From the NCBI RefSeq assembly GCF_001294335.1, contig NZ_LGKG01000001.1, positions 496,001 to 560,000 on the forward strand: a stretch of DNA of 64,000 nt, in the 5' to 3' direction. Made by a program: the position numbers and the translations under genes. The notes beneath the pieces were generated by a model that worked only from the letters and a program-made list of their open reading frames with translations, had not been told where the DNA came from and searched no databases. This DNA comes from Streptomyces chattanoogensis. GTDB taxonomy: Bacteria > Actinomycetota > Actinomycetes > Streptomycetales > Streptomycetaceae. This document shows, one piece after another, positions 44,864 to 53,961 of the stretch. Each line of letters starts with the position of its first letter. Position 1 is the stretch's first letter.

Positions 44864-45347
44864 GGGCTCACCTGGGCTAGTGATGCTTTGCGGGGTTTTG
44901 TCCTTTGTAGCCGCTCCACGGTAGGGGGACGGGCTCCGGGCATGGGCGCTCCTGTCCGCTTTCACTCGGTTGGCGGTGGCTGCGGCGGGCAGCGGCCTAC
45001 GAGGTGAGCCTGCCCGTGGCGTGCGGCGGGGCAATCCGGTGCGCAGGTGAACTACTCGTTCGTAACACCTCGCGGGCGGCCGCGGAAAGGCGCTGACGCA
45101 TCGGTTCGCCTCCTCAACTCGGGTGAATCACAAGAGATTTGAATCACAAGGGAGTTGCGGTGTGCGGTGGTCCGGTGCCGCGCCGGGCCCGTCGGCGCCA
45201 CACCGCAGCCTCTCGCCAGGAGGGGGTCCGTACAAGAGCGCATGAGGGGGTGGAATCAGCCATATCGGCGGACCCGGCGGTACGGACGGTGCTGCGGGGT
45301 GCGGGCGGTGTTCCCGGGGGCCGTGGGGCCGGCCGACGCGGCACCGC
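44864..45347. other. 484-bp region upstream of glgE
   Basis: No convincing gene. It should contain the glgE promoter. The most notable feature is a 16-bp tandem repeat at 45125-45156 in a locally AT-rich patch. Open frames here are shadows of the neighbouring pseudogene or random. Confidence 0.5.
45125..45156. repeat. Tandem 16-bp direct repeat
   Basis: GAATCACAAGAGATTT (45125-45140) is followed directly by GAATCACAAGGGAGTT (45141-45156), 14 of 16 bases identical. It is AT-rich relative to surroundings and about 260 bp upstream of glgE. Could be a direct-repeat regulator site. Confidence 0.55.
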
Positions 45348-46643
45348 CTACGGTTGCGCGCGCCGGACGAGGGCTTTCCCGGCCAGCCGGCCGCCGGCGA
45401 AGCGGAGTTCATAGGCGGCCGCGGTGCGGGTGCCGGTGCTGTAGTACGTGCAGGACCAGCCGTGCGGGGGCGGCGGGGTGCCGTCGGGCGGGGCGTCCAG
45501 GGCGAAGAACGGCAGGGATTTGTCGGCCTCGGTGCGGGGCGTGCCGATGCGCAGGCCGTCGTAGCGGGCGCGGTCCAGGACCGTCCGGGACGGGATGGCG
45601 AGGCGGGAGACGCCCATCGGTGCCACCAGGGCCGCCGGCGGCGCCAAGGGGAGGGGCACCGTCTGCCGCAGGCGGCGCCGCACCCGGTGTTGTGCCTGCG
45701 CCAACTCCCCCTGGAATGTGGTGGGTTCGTGGCGCTTCGGTGGCGGGGGTGGTGCGCCGATGACGGTCGGCAGGGACGCCGAGGCGGTGAAGCCGCCCTC
45801 CGGAGCGGGCCCGGCGTGGAGGGTGCCGCCGAGCTCGGATCCGGCGCGGGACCGGCCGGGCGGGGGCCGCTGGCCACCGTGATGTCCAGGTGTTCCGCGG
45901 ACCGTTCGATCCGCACCGGCGCGGTCACGCTCGCGTCGGCCGGTGCCGGTGGCGCGTTCTCGTCGTCGGTGCGCAGGACGCCGATGATCTCCTGCAGCCG
46001 TTCGGCGCCGCGGATCCAGCCCGGAATCGACCTCAAGTGCCCGCGCGCGCAAGGCGATCAGGGCCAGATCATGGCCGAGGGGGCCATGCATGTCCCCGGC
46101 GATCCGGGTGCGTTTGCGCAACCGGGCGCCGTCGGCGACGGCCCGCTGCTCGCACTCCCTCCGCGCGGCGAGCTGCCGGCCGGTGCGGACCAGTTCGCCG
46201 TACTGACGGCGGTAGCGGCCCAGCAGCCACGGCAGCACCACGAGGAGCAGCGGCGTCAGCAGTGCCGAGAACCACGGCCAGATCGTTCGGTCGGCCAGTG
46301 CGCTGAGCGGGAGTCCGGTGGCCGCGAGAGCGGTGAAGGTCCACAGCGCGGGGCGGGCGCGCGGCATCCGGACGCCCGCCAGAGCGCCGAAGACGGCCAT
46401 CGGAAGGCAGTACGCGACGGTGAACAGGTCCCGGGACACCGCCAGGCTCGCCAGGACGGGCAGCGCCACCGACACCAACGGCAGCCGCCTGCGCACCAGG
46501 ACGGCCACGGCGAGCAGCGGGAAGGCGGCCGCGGTGGCCCACCACCGCATTCCGGACCGGCCGTCGAACGCGATGAGCGGCGGAACGCAAAGAATCAGCC
46601 AGAGCCCGAGCCCGGGGAGCCGTGGGCGGCGGAGGCCGGTCAT
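45348..46643 (-). pseudogene. Degenerate NarL-type sensor histidine kinase
   Basis: From ATG 46641-46643 the frame codes several membrane segments (LWLILCVPPLIAF to LLVVLPWLLGRY) and a HisKA_3 site (RIAGDMHGPLGHDLALIALR, histidine present). About 46030 the reading frame shifts: the next helix (AERLQEIIGVLRTDDE) is in another frame. The part that should carry the ATP-binding N box is missing, joined as ASVTAPVRIERSAEHLDITV. The original frame returns about 45845 (LGGTLHAGPAPEGGF) and runs to a C-terminal extension (SRTVLDRARYDGLRIGTPR). The kinase cannot be functional. Confidence 0.82.
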
Positions 46644-46975
46644 GACTCCTCCGGGACCAGCCCCGTCTCGTACGCGAGGATCGCCGCCTGCACCCGGTTC
46701 CTGAAGCCGAGCGGATCCGGGCCGGCCGGTCCTCGCCGAGACAGGTGATGACCCGGCGGGCGACGGCCGGGGAGAGCGCGGCGCCGCCCTCCGCGACGGC
46801 CCGGAGCCCGGTGATCAGCTCCCGTGGATCACCGGACTTGAGCGGGAACCCGGCGGCACCGGAGCCGAGGGCGTCCGCCACATACGCGTCGTCGGAGAAC
46901 GTCGTCGGCATCACCACGGCCGGTCCGCGGCATCGGCTCGTCGTCGGCCGGCAGCACTGTGACCGTCCGGCTCAG
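46640..46975 (-). pseudogene. Degenerate LuxR/NarL-type response regulator
   Basis: Remnants in order: VTVLPADDEPM (receiver start, now headed by CTG 46973-46975), a jump to PTTFSDDAYVADALGSGAAG and FPLKSGDPRELITGLRAVAE (receiver end), then a frame change to LGFRNRVQAAILAYETGLVP, the last residues of the LuxR DNA-binding domain. The phosphoacceptor region and most of the helix-turn-helix are deleted. The TCATGA overlap with the kinase remnant shows that the two were once a normal operon. Confidence 0.82.
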
Positions 46976-46999
46976 TCCGTACCCCCGTCGTATACGAAG

Positions 47000-47032
47000 G
47001 GGCGGTGTCCGGAGGTTCTCCGGACACCGCCC
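47000..47032. terminator. Hairpin terminator downstream of M4 protease
   Basis: Perfect 14-bp stem GGGCGGTGTCCGGA with complement at 47019-47032, loop GGTTC, 80 bp after the protease stop on the minus strand. Confidence 0.75.
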
Positions 47033-47111
47033 GCTCTTGGGGTCACGTCACCTCTGGGCCGCCGGTACGTGGCCGAACGCCCGTGCAGAGGTGGTTACTC
47101 GACCTTGCTGC

Positions 47112-48752
47112 TTACTTGACCGCGACACCGGTCCACGCGGACTCGACGCCCTTGACCTCGGCGCTGTCCTTGCCGTAGAGGTCGGTGGCGGCCTTGACGG
47201 TCGCCTCGCGCGCGCCCTTGTAGTCGGTGTTCGAGGTCATGTACTCGGTCAGGGCCTTGAACCAGATCTTCTCGGCCTTGTCCCGGCCGATGCCCTCGAC
47301 CTTGGAGTTGTCCGCCGTCGGGCTGTCGTACTTGACGCCACCGATCTCCTTCGGGCCGCTGCCCTCGGACAGCAGGTAGAAGAAGTGGTTGGCGACACCC
47401 GAGGAGTAGTGCGGGTCCAGGCCACCGGTCTCGGAGTCCCAGAAGTCCTTCGACTGGCCGTCCTTGCTGGGCTTGTCCATGTAGCGCAGCGGGGAGCCGT
47501 CACCGTTGATGTCGATCTTCTCGCCGATGAGGTAGTCGCCCGGGTCCTTGTCGTTCTTGGCGTAGAACTCGACCGAGGTGCCGAAGATGTCCGAGGTGCC
47601 CTCGTTCAGGCCGCCGGACTCGCCGCTGTACTCCAGGTTGGCGGTGGCGGAGGTGACACCGTGCGACATCTCGTGCGCCGCCACGTCCAGGGCGGTGAGC
47701 GGGTGCTTGTTGCCCTCGCCGTCGCCGTACGTCATGCAGAAGCAGCTGTCGTCCCAGAACGCGTTGACGTAGCTGTCGCCGTAGTGGACGCGGGACGAGG
47801 CACCCTTGCCGTCGCCCTTGATGCCGCTGCGGCCGTGGACGTTCTTGTAGTAGTCCCAGGTCACGCCGGCGCCGTAGTGCGCGTCGACGGCCGCGGTCTG
47901 CGGGTCATCGGGCTTGCCGGTGCCCCACGCGTCGTCGTCGTCCGTGAACGGCTTGCCGTCGCCGTTCTCGCTGTTCCCGAGGTTGGTGGTCTTGTGACCG
48001 CCGCGCCCGTCGTCGGTCAGCGTGAACTTGTTGCCGTCCTTCTTGGTGCCCAGCTCGACGCTGCCGCTGTACTCGCTCTCGCCCTTGCCGGTGTGGATCT
48101 CGTCGTACTGGAAGAGCTTCTTGCCGGTGTTGGCGTCGGTGATGACGTGCAGCCGGCTCGGCGTGCCGTCCTTCTGGACGCTGGTGACGACGGTGTCGTA
48201 CGCGAGGGTGGGGGTACCGGACGCGGCCCAGACGACCTTGCGTGCGGTCTTCGCGGCGGGCGACTTGGCGCCGATGGACTTGGCCGCGACGCCCTGCGCC
48301 GACTTCTGCGCGGCCGACGGGGCGATCTTCGCCGTGGTGGACGCGACCGTGATGGTCTTGTTCGTCGCCTTGGTGGTGCTCTTGACCGCGCCGCCCTTGG
48401 CGGAGTGCACGATCAGGTCGCCGCCGAGCACCGGCAGTCCGGCGAAGGTGCGCTCGTAGCGGGTGTGCGTGGTGCCGTTTGCGTCCTTGATGACGTCCTT
48501 GACGACCAGCTTCTCCTGGCCGCCGAGGCCGAGGGACTTGGCGGTCATCGCCTTCGTGGCGTCCGCGTCGCGCAGCAGTTCGGCGCGGTGGGAGGCGCTC
48601 AGCACGAGCGGCTGGCCGCCCAGTGCCTTGGCCTCCTGCTTCGGGGCCGGCGAGGCGCCGGCGGTACCTACGGTGATGCCGGCGGCCAGCAGGGCCGCGG
48701 CGGCAAGGGCGGTACCAGTGACACGGGTCTTACGGGATATGCGGGGGGTCAC
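47112..48752 (-). CDS. Secreted neutral zinc metalloprotease, M4 (thermolysin) family
   Basis: 546 residues from GTG 48750-48752, with AAGGAG upstream; this start gives a clean signal peptide (about 1-34, ending AGASPAP). The propeptide (FTP/PepSY, about 40-220) has TRYERTFAGLPVLGGDLIV. The catalytic domain has VAAHEMSHG at 358-365 (zinc histidines 360 and 364, catalytic glutamate 361) and GGLNEGTSD with third ligand glutamate 384. It ends after the C-terminal helical domain, with no extra modules. A close paralogue lies immediately upstream. It would be exported through Sec and mature by cutting its own propeptide. Confidence 0.95.
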   Translation of the reverse strand: MTPRISRKTRVTGTALAAAALLAAGITVGTAGASPAPKQEAKALGGQPLVLSASHRAELLRDADATKAMTAKSLGLGGQEKLVVKDVIKDANGTTHTRYERTFAGLPVLGGDLIVHSAKGGAVKSTTKATNKTITVASTTAKIAPSAAQKSAQGVAAKSIGAKSPAAKTARKVVWAASGTPTLAYDTVVTSVQKDGTPSRLHVITDANTGKKLFQYDEIHTGKGESEYSGSVELGTKKDGNKFTLTDDGRGGHKTTNLGNSENGDGKPFTDDDDAWGTGKPDDPQTAAVDAHYGAGVTWDYYKNVHGRSGIKGDGKGASSRVHYGDSYVNAFWDDSCFCMTYGDGEGNKHPLTALDVAAHEMSHGVTSATANLEYSGESGGLNEGTSDIFGTSVEFYAKNDKDPGDYLIGEKIDINGDGSPLRYMDKPSKDGQSKDFWDSETGGLDPHYSSGVANHFFYLLSEGSGPKEIGGVKYDSPTADNSKVEGIGRDKAEKIWFKALTEYMTSNTDYKGAREATVKAATDLYGKDSAEVKGVESAWTGVAVK

Positions 48753-49060
48753 GCGGACTCCTTCAACTTTGCCAAGTGGTGGGGGTGCAAAGCGATGCGG
48801 GTGTGACGCGTCGGAAGACTGCCATTCGAACGCGTGCATGTCAGGAGGGTGTTGCAAGGTTGGCTGAAAATCGTCCGTAGAGAGGTGACCGCCGTCCGTT
48901 AAACGGAAAGGGGCGCCGCCCCCGGAAGCTCCGGGAACGACGCCCTGCTCTGCTTTCAACTTCCCCTATTCGCGGGCCGGTTGGTGTCGAAGCCTTTCGG
49001 ACCGGCCTGCCCTCGGCCTCCTCTGGCACACGAAGGTGAAGCCGAGATGGAGCTTCACGG
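48753..49060. other. 308-bp region between M4 protease genes
   Basis: No gene. It holds the promoter of the 47112 protease, an ACGGACG-type element at 48860-48878 shared with the other protease, and a hairpin (CCCGGA-AGC-TCCGGG, 48921-48935) that may end the upstream protease transcript. Confidence 0.5.
48860..48878 (-). promoter_or_regulatory. Shared element upstream of M4 protease, copy 1
   Basis: Minus-strand sequence ACGGACGATTTTCAGCCAA, 108 bp before the start. It matches ACGGACGTTTTCCGGCCAA upstream of the second protease in all but a few positions. Candidate common regulator site or promoter. Confidence 0.5.
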
Positions 49061-51367
49061 TCAGAAGGTGAGCTTCCAGCCGTTGATGTAGCCCGAGTCC
49101 TCCGCATAGACGTCCTGCACCCGCAGCTTCCAGGTGCCGCTCGCCGCCTTCGTCGACGCGTTGACGGTGTACGTCGTCTTCACGTCGGCCGCCGAGTCGA
49201 ACGCGCTGGAGTTCTTCAGCCGGTACGCCGTACCGTCCGGCGCGACCAGATCGATGACCAGGTCACCGCGGTAGGTGTGGACGATGTCCACGGTCACCTT
49301 CAGCGTGCTGGGCGCATTGCCGGCGCGGCTGACGGTGATCGGCGAGGTGACCGCCGCGCCCGCGTCCGGGATCGGTACGTCGTCGGAGTTCTCGAAGACA
49401 CTGCCGCCACCGGCCGGGTTGACCGTCCAGGTGAAGGTGGCCGTGCCCGTCTTCTTCGCCGCGTCGGTCACCGTCACCGTCACGCTGCTGGTGCCGGCGG
49501 CGGTCGGCGTCCCCGAGATCAGACCGGTGCCCGCATTGATCGACAGCCCGGCCGGCAGGCCCTTCGCCGCGTACGACAGCGCGCCCGCCGTCCCGCTGCT
49601 CGCCTTGATCTGCAGACTGGCCGCCTGGTTCACGGTGCTGGTCTGGTTGCCCGGGTTGGTGACGGTGACCCCGCCGTCCGGGACCCGGGCGCCGACGTTG
49701 ACCGCCGCCCAGGTGTTGGCCACCGTGTTGTACGACGCGCTGCCCTGGCCGAAAAGGTCCGCCGCGGCCTTGAGGGTGGCGGTGCGGGCGCCCGCGTAGT
49801 CGGTGTTGGCGCTCATGTACTGGCTGAGCGCCTTGAACCACACCTTCTCCGCGTTGGCCCGGCCGATACCCGGAACGGGCAGACCGTCGTAGGTCGGGCT
49901 GTCGTAGTGCACGCCGCCGATGTCCTTCGGCCCGCTGCCCTCGGACAGCAGGTAGAAGAAGTGGTTGGCGACGCCGGACGAGTAGTGCACGTCCTTGTCG
50001 CCGACATTGCTCGACCAGTAGTCCGCCGACGCCCCGTCCTTGCTGGGCTTGTCCATGTAGCGCAGCGGGGTGCCGTCGCCGTTGATGTCGATCTTCTCGC
50101 CGATGAGGTAGTCGCCCGGGTCGGCGGCGTTGTTGGCGTAGAACTCCACGGCGGTGCCGAAGATGTCGGAGGTCGCCTCGTTGAGGCCGCCGGACTCGTT
50201 GCTGTACTCCAGGTTGGCGGTGGCCGCGGTGACACCGTGCGACATCTCGTGCCCGGCGACGTCGATCGAGGTCAGCGGGTGGGAGTTGCCGCTGCCGTCC
50301 CCGTACGTCATGCAGAAGCAGCCGTCGTCCCAGAAGGCGTTGACGTAGCTGTTGCCGTAGTGGACCCGGGAGTAGGCGCCGACACCGTCCCCGCGGATAC
50401 CGCTGCGGCCGTGCACGTTCTTGTAGTAGTCCCAGGTCACCTGCGCGCCGTAGGCGGCGTCCACACCCGCGGTCTGTGCGTTCTGCGGGGTGCCGTCGCC
50501 CCAGGTGTCGTCGGCGTCGGTGAACAGCGAACCCGTCCCCGACGTCCCGTGCTTGAGGTCGTACGTCTTGTGGTTGCCGCGGGTGGCGTCGGTCATCGTG
50601 AAGTTCGGGGCCGAGCCCGACGTCCCGATGGTGACCTTGCCGCTGTACTCGCTGTTGCCGACGCCGTTCTCGATGCCCTGGTACTGGAAGATCCTGGCGC
50701 CGGTCGTGGCGTCCGTGATGACGTGCAGCGCATTGGGCGTGCCGTCCTCCTGCAGTCCGCCGACCACCGTCTCGTACGCGAGGACCGGCTTGCCGTCGGC
50801 GACCCACACCACCTTGCGCGGCGCCTTCGCGGCCGCGGTCTTCTTCGACCCCAGCGCCCGCGCCGCACCGACGGCCTTCGCCTCGGCGGCGGAGGGCTTG
50901 ATCCGGGCGGTGGTGCTGGCGACCTTGAGCTGGGAGCGGACGGCCTTGGTGACGCCCTTGAGCCTGCCGCCCCTGCTCTCGTGCACGACGAGATCGCCGC
51001 CGAGGACGGGCAGGCCGGCGTAGGTGCGCTCGTAGCGGGTGTGCAGCGTGCCGTCGGCGTCCTTCGAGACGTCCTTGACGACCAGCTTCTCCTTCGCGCC
51101 GAGCCGCAGCCGCTGCGCGGTCCGGGCGGTGGTGGCGTCGGCCTCCCGTATCAGCTCTGCACGCTGGGACGGGGAGAGCCTGACCGGCAGCGCGCCCGCG
51201 TCGGGCGTGGCCTGCGCGGCGCCCGGCTTCGGGGCCGCGGCCGTGCCGGTGCCGGCCTGGACGCCGACCGCCAGCAGCGCGGTGACGGCGACCAGCGCAC
51301 CGGTTGCCACGGTGCGTCTGGGGGAGGTGCGGCTTCTGTGCATGGACCCATGGGGGGTGCGTCTCAC
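49061..51367 (-). CDS. Secreted M4 metalloprotease with Ig-like and P/Homo B domains
   Basis: 768 residues from GTG 51365-51367, GGAG 9 nt upstream. Signal peptide (about residues 20-46), FTP/PepSY propeptide, then the M4 domain with VAGHEMSHG and GGLNEATSDIFG, all ligands present. Two extra domains follow: a putative Ig/He_PIG fold (VTNPGNQTSTVNQAASLQIK to TATFTWTV) and a C-terminal P/Homo B proprotein convertase domain (VDIVHTYRGDLVIDLVAPDG to GYINGWKLTF). The catalytic part is highly similar to the adjacent protease (for example GEKIDINGDG, PLRYMDKPSKDG), so they are tandem paralogues with different tails. Confidence 0.95.
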   Translation of the reverse strand: MRRTPHGSMHRSRTSPRRTVATGALVAVTALLAVGVQAGTGTAAAPKPGAAQATPDAGALPVRLSPSQRAELIREADATTARTAQRLRLGAKEKLVVKDVSKDADGTLHTRYERTYAGLPVLGGDLVVHESRGGRLKGVTKAVRSQLKVASTTARIKPSAAEAKAVGAARALGSKKTAAAKAPRKVVWVADGKPVLAYETVVGGLQEDGTPNALHVITDATTGARIFQYQGIENGVGNSEYSGKVTIGTSGSAPNFTMTDATRGNHKTYDLKHGTSGTGSLFTDADDTWGDGTPQNAQTAGVDAAYGAQVTWDYYKNVHGRSGIRGDGVGAYSRVHYGNSYVNAFWDDGCFCMTYGDGSGNSHPLTSIDVAGHEMSHGVTAATANLEYSNESGGLNEATSDIFGTAVEFYANNAADPGDYLIGEKIDINGDGTPLRYMDKPSKDGASADYWSSNVGDKDVHYSSGVANHFFYLLSEGSGPKDIGGVHYDSPTYDGLPVPGIGRANAEKVWFKALSQYMSANTDYAGARTATLKAAADLFGQGSASYNTVANTWAAVNVGARVPDGGVTVTNPGNQTSTVNQAASLQIKASSGTAGALSYAAKGLPAGLSINAGTGLISGTPTAAGTSSVTVTVTDAAKKTGTATFTWTVNPAGGGSVFENSDDVPIPDAGAAVTSPITVSRAGNAPSTLKVTVDIVHTYRGDLVIDLVAPDGTAYRLKNSSAFDSAADVKTTYTVNASTKAASGTWKLRVQDVYAEDSGYINGWKLTF

Positions 51368-51845
51368 ACTGACTCCTTCTGCGGGGCCGCGATATGTCGG
51401 GGCGGCCGAGGGGGACCGGGCGGCGGAGCGGCCGTCCGGGCAGAGCGAGGCAGAACTCGTGGAGCGTGTGGGGGGAGACGTACGGGTGCGCGGGTGCAGC
51501 CGGTTGTCCGTGGTACGAGCTGCCGCCGGGCGTGGGGCTGTGGGGGCCCGTGCGGCGGTTGCGGGGAAGAGTCCCACCACGGATGGCCGGTTGTCAGGCT
51601 CCGTTCAACTAATTGGCCGGAAAACGTCCGTTGGGCGGAATCGGTGTCCGGAAGACGGACGGGTCCGGCCATGGGAACCCGTCGGAGCGGCCCAGGTTCC
51701 GGGCCCTCCATTCGGACCACTGCGGTTGCCGGGCGGCCGGGGCGGGGGTGGGCTGGGGTGCGGCGCTCCGCGGCGGTTGCGTGCCCATGCGGAGCGTCCG
51801 TCGTCGAACGAGCCCAGCCGACCTACCTCAGATGTGGAGAGAGCC
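51368..51845. other. 478-bp intergenic region upstream of M4 protease
   Basis: No gene supported. It contains the protease promoter, the shared element 51613-51631, nearby GTCCG/CGGAC inverted repeats (51625-51662), and the promoter of the small protein at 51846 in the opposite direction. Confidence 0.5.
51613..51631 (-). promoter_or_regulatory. Shared element upstream of M4 protease, copy 2
   Basis: Minus-strand sequence ACGGACGTTTTCCGGCCAA, 246 bp before the start of the second protease. See copy 1 at 48860. Confidence 0.5.
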
Positions 51846-52025
51846 ATGACCCACCGACCCGCAGACCGTGTGGAGTACCGGGACGACAAAACGGGCGAGA
51901 TGCAGCAGGGCAAGATCATGCGGGCCGAAGGCAGCGGGCAGAAGGCGCGCTACACGATCCAGAACGAAAGGACCAACCAGCTCGAGGAGATCCAGGAACG
52001 GCAGATCGAGCGGGACCTGCAGTAG
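51846..52025 (+). CDS. Small charged protein, hypothetical
   Basis: 59 residues from ATG 51846, following GTGGAGAGAGCC. Very hydrophilic: VEYRDDKTGEMQQGKIMRAE, then ARYTIQNERTNQLEEIQERQ. No signal peptide or membrane segment. The strand pattern recalls small Tudor/SH3-like DUF2945 proteins, but I cannot confirm it. Codon use fits a real gene. It stands alone between the divergent protease and the converging ABC operon. Confidence 0.7.
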   Translation: MTHRPADRVEYRDDKTGEMQQGKIMRAEGSGQKARYTIQNERTNQLEEIQERQIERDLQ

Positions 52026-52086
52026 CAGTCGCCGGGCCGCACGAGCCCGGAGTCCCCGTGCGGCGGGTCGGACGGCCCGCCGCCGC

Positions 52087-53961
52087 TCACCCCACGCTCT
52101 CCCGCCAGGCGCGGTGCAGCTGGGCGAACCGGCCCCGCCCGGCTATGAGTTCGCCGGGCGGGCCGTCCTCGACCACCCGGCCGTCGGACATCACCAGGAC
52201 CCGGTCGGCCGTCTCGACCGTGGACAGGCGGTGGGCGATCACCACTGCGGTCCGGCCGCGGAGGACGGTGTCCATGGCGCGCTGCACCGCGCGTTCGCCG
52301 GGGATGTCCAAAGAGCTGGTGGCCTCGTCCAGGATCAGGACGGACGGGTCGGCGAGCAGGGCCCGGGCGAAGCCGACGAGTTGACGCTGGCCTGCGGAGA
52401 TGCGGCCGCCGCGCTTGCGCACATCGGTGTCGTAGCCGTCCGGGAGGGCGGCGATGAAGTCATGGGCCCCGATCGCCTTGGCGGCGCGTTCGATGTCCGC
52501 GCGGGTGGCGTCGGGGCGGCCGATGGCGATGTTGTCGGCGACCGTGCCGGAGAAGAGAAACGCCTCCTGGGTGACCATCACGACACCGCGGCGCAGCTCG
52601 GCGGTGGACAGGTCGCGCAGGTCGACGCCGTCGAGGAGGACACGGCCCTCGGTGGGGTCGTAGAAGCGGGCCAGCAGTTTGGCGAGGGTGGACTTGCCGG
52701 CTCCGGTCGCGCCGACCACGGCGGTGGTCGTACCGGCCGCGAGGGTCAGATCGAAGCGGGGCAGCACTTCGCCGCCGGTGCGGTAGGCGAAGCGTACGCC
52801 GCGGAAGTCGGCCTCCCGGCCGGGCCGGCCGGCGGCCACGGCGGGCAGCGGGAGCGGTGCGGTCGGCTCGGGGACGGTGGGCTGCTGGGCGAGCAGACCG
52901 GCGATCTTCTCCAGCGAAGCGGCCGCGGACTCGTAGGAGTTCAGGAACATCCCGAGCCGGTCGATGGGGTCGTAGAGGCGGCGCAGATAGAGCGTCGCGG
53001 CGGCCATCACCCCGAGCGCGAGACCGCCGTCGGCCACGCGGTAGGCGCCCCACAGGACGATCGCGGCCACCGCGATATTGGCCACCAGCCGGGAGGAGAC
53101 GACATAGCGGGCCATCTCCAGGATGGCGTCGCCGTTGAGCCGCTCATGGCGGTGGTTGAGCCGGGCGAATGCGGCGTCGTTCGGCCGCTCGCGGCGGAAG
53201 GCCTGCACCGGGCGGATGCCGTTGAGGGTCTCGGTGAACTTCACGATGACGGCCGCGGTCGCGCTGGACTTGGCGCTGTAGGCGCGCCGGGAGCGTCGCT
53301 GGAAGGACCGTACGAGGAGATACAGCGGCGCGGCGGAGAGGATGGCCGCGGTCCCCAGGCCCCAGTCCAGATAGATGAGGGTCGCGGTGATGTAGAGGGT
53401 CTGCAGGACGATGATGATCAGTTCCTGGAGGCCCTCGTCAAGGAGTTCGCGCAGCGACTCGACGTCGCTGGTGGCCCGGGAGATCAGCCGGCCGGACGTG
53501 TAGCGCTCATGGAAGTCGAGGCTCAGCGCCTGGCCGTGGCGGAAGATACGGCCGCGCAGATCGAGCAGGACGTCCTGGCTGACCCGGGCCGAGAAGAGGA
53601 TGAACGCGAACTGGAGGGCGCCGGCGGCGACGGCGCAGACCGCGGCAGCCACCGCCACCGTGATCAGTGGCCCGTAGTCGCCGGTCCGCAGCGCCGGCAC
53701 CGCATGGTCGAGGGCGTACGCGACGATCAGCGGACCCGCCTGGACGGCGGCCTGCTGGAGCAGCACCACGACGGTGGACAGCCAGACGCGCCCCTTGTGC
53801 GGCGCCAGCAGACTCCGCAGAAGGGTGCGGGAGGCGCCCGGGGGAGTGGGGAGCACATCCTGTTCGAAGGCGTCGGGCTGTTTCTCCGGGGCCTGCGCGG
53901 CCCGGTCCGGGTACGGCCCCCCGTGGTCATCGGTCGGCGCATCGGCCGTGGTCGTCGTCAT
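52087..53961 (-). CDS. ABC exporter subunit, membrane-ATPase fusion (canonical Walker B)
   Basis: 624 residues from ATG 53959-53961, overlapping the partner gene stop as ATGA. Six membrane helices (about 65-345) precede the ATPase: Walker A GATGAGKST, signature ISAGQRQL instead of LSGGQ, Walker B LILDEATSSLD with the catalytic glutamate. It pairs with the 53958 gene to form a heterodimeric exporter. The nonstandard signature contributes to the partner's ATP site. Substrate unknown; such pairs often export lipids, peptides or drugs. Confidence 0.94.
   Translation of the reverse strand: MTTTTADAPTDDHGGPYPDRAAQAPEKQPDAFEQDVLPTPPGASRTLLRSLLAPHKGRVWLSTVVVLLQQAAVQAGPLIVAYALDHAVPALRTGDYGPLITVAVAAAVCAVAAGALQFAFILFSARVSQDVLLDLRGRIFRHGQALSLDFHERYTSGRLISRATSDVESLRELLDEGLQELIIIVLQTLYITATLIYLDWGLGTAAILSAAPLYLLVRSFQRRSRRAYSAKSSATAAVIVKFTETLNGIRPVQAFRRERPNDAAFARLNHRHERLNGDAILEMARYVVSSRLVANIAVAAIVLWGAYRVADGGLALGVMAAATLYLRRLYDPIDRLGMFLNSYESAAASLEKIAGLLAQQPTVPEPTAPLPLPAVAAGRPGREADFRGVRFAYRTGGEVLPRFDLTLAAGTTTAVVGATGAGKSTLAKLLARFYDPTEGRVLLDGVDLRDLSTAELRRGVVMVTQEAFLFSGTVADNIAIGRPDATRADIERAAKAIGAHDFIAALPDGYDTDVRKRGGRISAGQRQLVGFARALLADPSVLILDEATSSLDIPGERAVQRAMDTVLRGRTAVVIAHRLSTVETADRVLVMSDGRVVEDGPPGELIAGRGRFAQLHRAWRESVG

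Noticed and set aside
46646..46656. Idea that the kinase and regulator remnants are intact short proteins
   Set aside because: Conserved segments switch frame and core catalytic parts are missing, so they are broken genes.
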